Below, piece by piece: positions 1-5,131 of a stretch of DNA of 5,131 nucleotides. The stretch comes from Bradyrhizobium sp. (GTDB lineage Bacteria; Pseudomonadota; Alphaproteobacteria; Rhizobiales; Xanthobacteraceae). Position 1 is the first letter of the stretch. Each line of letters starts with the position of its first letter. The stretch covers positions 1-5,131 of the forward strand of contig JAICIT010000246.1 of NCBI GenBank assembly GCA_025960445.1, read 5' to 3'. The notes under the pieces were generated by a model. It was not told the origin of the DNA. It did no database searches and was given only the letters and a program-made list of their open reading frames with translations. The translations under genes were made by a program, and so were the position numbers.

Positions 1-1
1 C

Positions 2-784
2 CTAGACCGCAACTACGCTTCTCCCTTCGGCCGGGCCGCCGGGCGCATTGATGCCGCGACCGTCGACGCCGGTCTGCGCGCCTACATGCTGCGCATCTAC
101 AATTACATGACCATCGGTTTGGCCATCACCGGCCTCGCCGCACTCGGCGTCTATATGGCGGCAGTGACGGGCGATCCGGCCGGTGCCGCGGCCAAGATCG
201 GCAACGCTTATCTGACGCCGTTCGGCTACGCCATGTTCGTCAGCCCGCTCAAATGGCTGTTCATCCTGGCGCCCTTGGCCATGGTGTTCGTGATCTCCGC
301 CGGCATTGACCGGCTGCGGCCCGCAACCGCCCAGATGCTGTTCTGGGTGTTCTCTGCGCTGATGGGCATTTCGCTGTCCTCGATCTTCCTGGTGTATACG
401 CACACCTCGATCGTGCGGGTGTTCTTCATCACTGCAGCCACGTTTGGCGCGCTCAGCCTGTACGGCTACACCACAAAGCGTGACATGAGCGGGATGGGAT
501 CCTTCCTGATCATGGGCCTGTTCGGCATCATCATCGCGAGCCTGGTTAACCTGCTCCTCGCGAGTTCGATGCTGCAGTTCGTGGTGTCGGTCGTCGGCGT
601 GCTGGTATTCGCGGGCCTGACGGCCTGGGACACCCAGCGGCTCAAGAACGAGTACATCTACGGCTATGCTTCGCAGGGCGGTGACGTGGCGGAGCGCGCG
701 GCGATCACCGGTGCGCTGTCGCTGTACTTGAACTTCATCAACCTGTTCACGCTGCTGTTGCAGCTGCTCGGTCAGCGCGACTGA
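2..784 (+). CDS. Bax inhibitor-1/YccA family integral membrane protein, 5' end cut by window edge
   Basis: The frame is open from the first complete codon (position 2) to TGA at 782-784, giving 260 visible residues. The first ATG in the window (86) is not the likely start: the 28 codons before it read as a normal hydrophilic N-terminal tail (LDRNYASPFGRAAGRIDAA) typical of alphaproteobacterial members, so probably only a few residues are missing. Seven hydrophobic segments are visible, at about residues 35-55, 76-101, 110-132, 138-156, 166-188, 190-209 and 233-256. This matches the seven-helix BI-1/TMBIM fold. The TAWDTQRLK stretch after helix 6 and the LYLNFINLF stretch in helix 7 are family hallmarks. 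The family includes E. coli YccA, an FtsH-protease modulator, and B. subtilis YetJ, a pH-gated calcium leak channel; which role applies here is unknown. The helix-7 position that I remember as Asp in several homologues is Asn here, so YetJ-like pH gating should not be assumed. A strong terminator follows 22 bases after the stop. The family call is secure; the function is not. Confidence 0.93.
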   Translation, partial: LDRNYASPFGRAAGRIDAATVDAGLRAYMLRIYNYMTIGLAITGLAALGVYMAAVTGDPAGAAAKIGNAYLTPFGYAMFVSPLKWLFILAPLAMVFVISAGIDRLRPATAQMLFWVFSALMGISLSSIFLVYTHTSIVRVFFITAATFGALSLYGYTTKRDMSGMGSFLIMGLFGIIIASLVNLLLASSMLQFVVSVVGVLVFAGLTAWDTQRLKNEYIYGYASQGGDVAERAAITGALSLYLNFINLFTLLLQLLGQRD

Positions 785-806
785 GCGCAAGCCTGACGAA
801 AATTCC

Positions 807-839
807 AAGCCCCGGCCTTGCGGCCGGGGCTTTTCTTTT
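807..839 (+). terminator. Intrinsic terminator of the Bax-inhibitor-like gene
   Basis: A perfect 11-bp stem (AAGCCCCGGCC at 807-817 with GGCCGGGGCTT at 822-832) has a four-base loop TTGC and is followed by the T-rich tract TTCTTTT at 833-839. It lies 22 bases after the stop codon at 782-784 and 27 bases before the next start codon. It should end most transcripts coming from the membrane-protein gene. Confidence 0.95.
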
Positions 840-866
840 GGGACCGGCAAAAATACTCTGCACACT

Positions 867-1412
867 ATGTCCTCGCTCGAAATCAGGCCCACAACCGCGG
901 CCGATCTGCCTTCCATTACCGAGATTTATGAACACGCGGTGCGCTTCGGCACGGCAACGTTCGAGTTAATACCGCCGGATCTTCCCGAGATGACGCGGCG
1001 CTTTCGTGCGCTGATGGACAGCGGCTTTCCTTATCTGGTCGCGGCCCTTGATGGCCGCGTTGCCGGATATGCGTATGCGAGCCCATACCGGCCGCGACCC
1101 GCCTACCGCTTCACCGTCGAGAATTCAGTTTACCTGCAACCTGCCGTGCACCGACGCGGGATTGGCCTGCAATTGCTGCAACGCCTGATCGAGGAATGTG
1201 AGCCGCGCGGCTATCGCCAGATGATTGCGGTGATCGGGGATTCCGCTAACGCGGGATCGATCGGTGTGCACCGGAAATGCGGCTTCGAGATGATCGGCAC
1301 CCACCCCAATGTTGGCTTCAAGTTCGGCCGCTGGCTCGACACCGTGATGATGCAGCGGGCGCTCGGGGAAGGCGCCAGAACGCTTCCCCAAGATGAAGCA
1401 AATCAGCGCTAA
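867..1412 (+). CDS. GNAT N-acetyltransferase, phosphinothricin / methionine-sulfone acetyltransferase type
   Basis: A 181-residue single-domain protein of the GNAT fold, close to the Pat/Bar and YncA(MddA) group. These enzymes move an acetyl group from acetyl-CoA to the amino group of phosphinothricin, methionine sulfoximine or methionine sulfone in the cytoplasm. The N-terminal IRPTTAADLPSITEIYEHAV (6-25) is the usual opening of this group. TVENSVYL (83-90) carries the Glu (E85) matching the proposed catalytic base of Pat. HRRGIG (95-100) is the acetyl-CoA pyrophosphate loop, followed by helix 101-110. AVIGDSANAGSIGVHRKCGF (121-140) is the conserved second half, and GFKFGRWLD (150-158) is the aromatic C-terminal signature. 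The 16-residue tail is hydrophilic. The ATG at 867 fits the family start, but no clear Shine-Dalgarno sequence precedes it; an upstream TACTCT at 854-859 could be a -10 box giving a nearly leaderless mRNA. The stop overlaps that of the convergent DUF2794 gene. The natural substrate is not known from sequence. Confidence 0.93.
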   Translation: MSSLEIRPTTAADLPSITEIYEHAVRFGTATFELIPPDLPEMTRRFRALMDSGFPYLVAALDGRVAGYAYASPYRPRPAYRFTVENSVYLQPAVHRRGIGLQLLQRLIEECEPRGYRQMIAVIGDSANAGSIGVHRKCGFEMIGTHPNVGFKFGRWLDTVMMQRALGEGARTLPQDEANQR

Positions 1413-1780
1413 ACCACGGCGAGCTTGCGATCGATCACCAGCAGCACGCGGTCCAGTTCGTGGCCGCGCCGCAGGATCAGGCCGCTCGCCGAAATCACGC
1501 TGTAGATGCCCTGCTTGCGGGCAAGCCGCGGATCTTTTTCGATTCGGTAGATCGGCACTTCCGAAGAGCGGCGGAACACCGAGAACACGGCACGATCGCG
1601 CAAGAAGTCAATCGCATAGTCGCGCCATTCACCGTCGGCGACCATGCGTCCGTACAAATTCAGGATGCGATTGAGTTCGAGGCGATTGAAAGTTACCCGA
1701 TTTGATAGCGGACCCGCAGCGGCGGCACGCACCGCTGCGCGGGCCTCGCTTGGGTCGGCTTCCTCCGACATCGAACTCAT
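1409..1780 (-). CDS. DUF2794 family protein (conserved, function unknown)
   Basis: A 123-residue soluble protein without signal peptide or membrane segment. The first 25 residues are Ala/Glu-rich and probably disordered. From about residue 27 it matches the DUF2794 family as I know it: VTFNRLELNRILNLYGRMV (28-46), then GEWRDYAIDFLRDRAVFSVFRR (50-71), PIYRIEKDPRLARKQGIYSV (76-95) and the closing GLILRRGHELDRVLLVI (100-116). The family is typical of Alphaproteobacteria, about 110-125 residues long, and has no assigned role, so none is given here. The start at 1780 is supported by a perfect AGGAGG six bases upstream; a second in-frame ATG three codons later (1771) has worse spacing. The stop codon TAG (1411-1409) shares bases with the TAA of the acetyltransferase on the other strand. 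Upstream lies a hairpin-rich leader. Full length and intact. Confidence 0.92.
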   Translation of the reverse strand: MSSMSEEADPSEARAAVRAAAAGPLSNRVTFNRLELNRILNLYGRMVADGEWRDYAIDFLRDRAVFSVFRRSSEVPIYRIEKDPRLARKQGIYSVISASGLILRRGHELDRVLLVIDRKLAVV

Positions 1781-1786
1781 CCGGCG

Positions 1787-1792
1787 CCTCCT
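1787..1792 (-). promoter_or_regulatory. Ribosome binding site of the DUF2794 gene
   Basis: On the minus strand the bases read AGGAGG, a perfect anti-16S match, followed by a six-base spacer (CGCCGG) and the ATG at 1780. This fixes the start codon of the DUF2794 gene. It is the only clear Shine-Dalgarno sequence at a visible start in the window. Confidence 0.9.
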
Positions 1793-1800
1793 GTCATCTC

Positions 1801-1858
1801 AGGCATGGTCAGGTCCCGAAATCGAACTGGCGAAAGCCCTGCGTTCGGGATCATGCCT
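1801..1858. repeat. Nested stem-loop in the DUF2794 leader
   Basis: Outer arms AGGCATGGTC (1801-1810) and GATCATGCCT (1849-1858) are complementary over ten positions with one G-T wobble. Inner arms TCCCGAA (1814-1820) and TTCGGGA (1844-1850) pair perfectly; the two helices compete only for two bases, so a fold with an 8-bp outer helix, a 5-base bulge and a 7-bp inner helix is possible. Inside is GGC-GAAA-GCC (1829-1838), a three-pair stem with a GNRA tetraloop. The wobble is a pair only in RNA copied as the + strand; in the minus-strand mRNA leader it becomes C-A. The element ends eight bases from the DUF2794 Shine-Dalgarno sequence, so it could act as a translational control hairpin, as part of a + strand RNA, or as a repeat element. 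Confidence 0.6.
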
Positions 1859-1865
1859 GCATGAT
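1850..1865. repeat. Perfect 7-bp dyad, candidate operator
   Basis: ATCATGC (1850-1856), a two-base centre CT, then GCATGAT (1859-1865) form an exact palindrome of operator size, about 70 bases upstream of the DUF2794 start. It overlaps the right arm of the 1801-1858 hairpin, so the two structures exclude one another in RNA. No regulator family was recognised from the half-site. Confidence 0.4.
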
Positions 1866-1950
1866 TGCGCCAACGGCAGGTCGCCGCAAGGGGTGATGCT
1901 CCGCACGTCCCCATTCGTCGGCAAGCGCCGGAGCGGCCAAAAAACCCAGC

Positions 1951-1978
1951 GTCACGCGATCGTTAGCGCGATCATAAT
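1951..1978 (+). promoter_or_regulatory. Weak candidate sigma-70-type promoter for a + strand RNA
   Basis: CATAAT at 1973-1978 is a five-of-six match to TATAAT. The best -35 at usable spacing is GTCACG (1951-1956, 16-base spacer), which matches TTGACA at only three positions. It is listed only because it precedes the orphan tandem terminators at 2129-2186 and would give a transcript of about 170-200 bases. This is inference; other start sites are equally possible. Confidence 0.2.
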
Positions 1979-2128
1979 GCCGCCCCACTTCCGCCCACCG
2001 CCTGCCGCGCCGGAATGCGACAAGATTCCCGTGCGTTGGCCCGGTCCTTTCGGTTCCGGATTCCTCAGCCCCCAGCCCCCCGGGGTCGTCAGGATCGGGC
2101 CTGTGCCGCAGCTACGTTTGTCGATACT

Positions 2129-2153
2129 GGGCCAACGAAAGTTGGTCCTTTTT
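2129..2153 (+). terminator. Orphan intrinsic terminator 1 of a tandem pair
   Basis: GGGCCAAC (2129-2136) pairs with GTTGGTCC (2141-2148) over eight positions with one G-U wobble, closed by a GAAA tetraloop and followed directly by TTTTT (2149-2153). Read on the minus strand there is no T tract after the stem, so it works only along the + strand. The upstream + gene is over 700 bases away. Confidence 0.8.
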
Positions 2154-2158
2154 CGTTA

Positions 2159-2186
2159 CGGGTACCGCTGGGGTGCCCGATTTTTT
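2159..2186 (+). terminator. Orphan intrinsic terminator 2 of a tandem pair
   Basis: CGGGTACC (2159-2166) pairs with GGTGCCCG (2172-2179), eight pairs with one U-G, loop GCTGG, followed after a single A by TTTTTT (2181-2186). The minus-strand copy lacks a T tract, so it is directional like its neighbour. It starts five bases after the first terminator's T run, a back-up arrangement usually found behind well-transcribed units. Confidence 0.82.
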
Positions 2187-2232
2187 ACACCCTGATTTTC
2201 GCGTTTGGATGATGGGCAGCGCCAATGGCGGG

Positions 2233-2261
2233 TTTTCGGCGATCGAATGGCCGGCCGAAAA
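2233..2261. repeat. Inverted repeat downstream of the DUF1223 gene
   Basis: TTTTCGGC (2233-2240) and GCCGAAAA (2254-2261) are perfect complements separated by 13 bases. It begins 15 bases after the DUF1223 stop codon when read on the minus strand, where a terminator would be expected, but no T run follows on that strand, so it is at best a non-canonical terminator or mRNA 3' end stabiliser. Confidence 0.45.
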
Positions 2262-2275
2262 TAAAATACCGCCGC

Positions 2276-3040
2276 TCAGTGTAGCTGCACGAAGGTCGCA
2301 CCGAGCATCACACCCGGCCTGTCGCGATTCCCATCCTGAAGAAACACCACCGCGGCATCGACGCCATCACGCGATATGTTTTCCAGCGGAACGGTCCAGC
2401 TTGCTGGTGCGCCGTTCCAGTCGCCGACTTTGAGCAGCCCGCGCACCACATTGTGGTATGTCACCTGTCGCCCGCGATTCTCACCTCGCCCGATCGCGAT
2501 CGGCACCGCTTTGGCCACCGAACAGATCCAGACTTCGCCGTGCCTGACCGCGGGAGCTTTAGCGGCGGCCGCCACCGAAACGGTAATCTGAGTGCCGGCC
2601 TGAGTCATGCTGACTGGCACCGACATCACGCCATCCGATTTGCTTGTGACGTGAATGGCGTTTTCGATGCCGGGGAGATCACTGCCGATGACATGCACCG
2701 AGCCATTGACCACGACCTGCGGCGTGTAAACCTCGCGGTCGCCGCGCACCTGCGAATAAGCCTTCTGACGCGCGGTGAAACGAGAGTCCGCCAGCGTATC
2801 CTTCCAGCCGAGATAATCCCAATAATCGATCGGCATGCTCAATGCGACCACGGAAGGATCGTTGGCGAGTTCACCAAGAACCTTGTCGGCGGGAGGACAC
2901 GACGAGCATCCTTGCGATGTGAACAATTCAACCACCGCGCGCGGGTCCGCTTGGGCCGGGCGAATGAAGGCGATGATCGCGCACATGCCGAGCGCGCCCG
3001 ACCATCGCGACACAAAGCTATAGGCCATCATCGCTGTCAT
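2276..3040 (-). CDS. DUF1223 family exported thioredoxin-fold protein
   Basis: A 254-residue protein of the DUF1223 family, whose members have a thioredoxin-like fold and no firmly assigned reaction. A Sec-type signal peptide is visible: R12, hydrophobic core about 15-26 and a likely cleavage after AQA (29-31). The mature protein opens with the first beta strand AVVELFTSQGCSSCPPAD (35-52), in which C45 and C48 form a CXXC motif in the usual redox position. DYWDYLGWKD (72-81), the region around RQKAYS (91-96) and YTPQVVVNG (105-113), with the TP at the cis-proline site, are further family features. The C-terminal half (about 140-254) is a beta-rich domain ending in TFVQLH. The start at 3040 has no good Shine-Dalgarno sequence; ATGs at 3031 and 3028 are alternatives, and an in-frame TGA just upstream rules out a longer form. 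It lies 147 bases downstream of acnA on the same strand and may be read from the same transcript. A periplasmic thiol-disulfide role is inferred, not shown. Confidence 0.92.
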   Translation of the reverse strand: MTAMMAYSFVSRWSGALGMCAIIAFIRPAQADPRAVVELFTSQGCSSCPPADKVLGELANDPSVVALSMPIDYWDYLGWKDTLADSRFTARQKAYSQVRGDREVYTPQVVVNGSVHVIGSDLPGIENAIHVTSKSDGVMSVPVSMTQAGTQITVSVAAAAKAPAVRHGEVWICSVAKAVPIAIGRGENRGRQVTYHNVVRGLLKVGDWNGAPASWTVPLENISRDGVDAAVVFLQDGNRDRPGVMLGATFVQLH

Positions 3041-3094
3041 GCTGGAAATTGGAAATCACCTGCATCGTCGCGGCACGCACTGATGCCCTGAACG

Positions 3095-3122
3095 CTGCCC
3101 TCCTCCGAATGGAGGAAGGCGG
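3095..3122. repeat. Stem-loop between acnA and the DUF1223 gene
   Basis: TCCTCC (3101-3106) pairs with GGAGGA (3111-3116) around a GAAT loop. After one C-A mismatch the stem continues with GCC (3097-3099) and GGC (3118-3120) and two weaker pairs outside. No T tract follows on the minus strand, so it is not a canonical terminator for acnA; it could be a processing or stabilising hairpin between two co-transcribed genes. Confidence 0.5.
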
Positions 3123-3141
3123 TTCTTCATAGGCCGCCGAC

Positions 3142-3172
3142 TGCTCACCGGCTACTCACTTCGCAGTGAGCA
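3142..3172. repeat. Alternative hairpins just after the acnA stop
   Basis: TGCTCAC (3142-3148) is a perfect complement of GTGAGCA (3166-3172). A second, competing hairpin uses CTCACT (3155-3160) and AGTGAG (3165-3170) with a four-base loop. Both lie within 50 bases downstream of the acnA stop codon on the minus strand. The T run expected of an intrinsic terminator is missing, so partial termination or transcript stabilisation is more likely than a full stop. Confidence 0.45.
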
Positions 3173-3187
3173 ATCAGTGTGTCCACA

Positions 3188-5131
<1,944 letters not shown>

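Larger units (their letters stand above)
1985..2186 (+). ncRNA. Candidate unannotated structured small RNA (start approximate)
   Basis: The 3' boundary is the well-supported part: two consecutive + strand intrinsic terminators with no + strand gene upstream that they could obviously serve. The 5' boundary is a guess from a -10-like box at 1973-1978. Within the segment CGTTGGCCC (2034-2042) is perfectly complementary to GGGCCAACG (2129-2137), which would close an 86-base, very GC-rich internal domain, or alternatively act as an anti-terminator. No known RNA family was recognised. It may instead be the 3' remains of a lost gene or a long 3' UTR of the acetyltransferase mRNA. Confidence 0.3.
1781..2275. 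other. 495-base gap without a convincing gene, rich in inverted repeats
   Basis: The gap separates two minus-strand genes (DUF2794 and DUF1223). Open frames on both strands cross it, but none has a good start and ribosome binding site, and the + strand frame runs through two terminators. It contains, in order: the DUF2794 ribosome binding site, a nested hairpin (1801-1858) overlapping a perfect dyad (1850-1865), a weak promoter-like pair on the + strand (1951-1978), two tandem + strand terminators (2129-2186), and an inverted repeat (2233-2261) shortly after the DUF1223 stop. No tRNA, SRP, tmRNA or RNase P core motif was recognised on either strand. Confidence 0.7.

Noticed and set aside
86..88. 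ATG as the start of the Bax-inhibitor-like protein
   Set aside because: The in-frame sequence from position 2 matches the usual N-terminal tail of the family and no ribosome binding site precedes this ATG.
2..916. A long minus-strand open frame opposite the Bax-inhibitor-like gene
   Set aside because: Its translation is a Gln/Arg/His-rich shadow, it crosses the terminator and the start of the acetyltransferase, and the opposite frame encodes a clear seven-helix protein.
1806..1820. GGTCAGGTCCCGAAA resembles the GGTCAGGTCCGGAA core of SRP (4.5S) RNA
   Set aside because: The following bases do not continue the conserved asymmetric loop and tetraloop of SRP RNA, and the flanking helices are different.
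1955..1995. A minus-strand Ala-Asn-Asp codon run (GCTAACGAT) reminiscent of alphaproteobacterial tmRNA tags
   Set aside because: No stop codon ends a short tag, and no tRNA-like acceptor or T arm of tmRNA is found nearby.
1644..2195. A 183-codon + strand open frame across the end of the DUF2794 gene and the gap
   Set aside because: Its first 137 bases are antisense to DUF2794, it has no ribosome binding site, its translation resembles no family I know, and it runs through both intrinsic terminators before stopping.
2262..2267. TAAAAT as a + strand -10 box antisense to the DUF1223 gene
   Set aside because: No -35-like hexamer lies at a suitable distance, and AT-rich hexamers of this kind are expected by chance next to the inverted repeat.

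Overview
The window looks like chromosomal DNA of an alphaproteobacterium, most likely a Bradyrhizobium/Rhodopseudomonas relative (Nitrobacteraceae). The basis is GC-rich codon use, a DUF2794 gene (a family largely confined to Alphaproteobacteria), and the sequence style of the Bax-inhibitor-like protein and the aconitase. The genus is inferred from memory of these families; no search was run. There is no phage, transposase, CRISPR, tRNA or rRNA gene, and nothing that looks like a new multi-gene system.

Layout from left to right. Positions 2-784 (+) hold a Bax inhibitor-1/YccA-type seven-helix membrane protein whose first few codons lie outside the window. It is closed by a textbook intrinsic terminator at 807-839. 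Positions 867-1412 (+) hold a GNAT acetyltransferase of the phosphinothricin/methionine-sulfone type. It meets the DUF2794 gene (1409-1780, -) tail to tail, and the two stop codons share the bases CTAA. Positions 1781-2275 are a 495-base gap with no convincing gene but with many inverted repeats. Positions 2276-3040 (-) hold an exported DUF1223 protein with a CSSC motif. A 147-base spacer with two stem-loops follows. Positions 3188-5131 (-) hold the C-terminal two thirds of aconitate hydratase A (AcnA), whose start lies beyond the right edge.

The genes are mostly independent housekeeping or accessory functions: a TCA-cycle enzyme, a predicted periplasmic or surface-anchored thioredoxin-fold protein that may be co-transcribed with it, a small conserved protein of unknown function, a small-molecule acetyltransferase and a membrane protein.

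The part most worth a second look is the gap at 1781-2275. It carries two strong intrinsic terminators in tandem (2129-2153 and 2159-2186), both pointing along the + strand, although both flanking genes are on the - strand and the nearest upstream + gene ends more than 700 bases away. The left arm of the first terminator is also perfectly complementary to a segment about 90 bases upstream, as in an attenuator or a folded small RNA. A second nested hairpin (1801-1858) sits directly before the DUF2794 ribosome binding site. Together these suggest an unannotated + strand non-coding RNA, or a degenerate locus that has kept its terminators. Only expression data or comparative sequence could decide.
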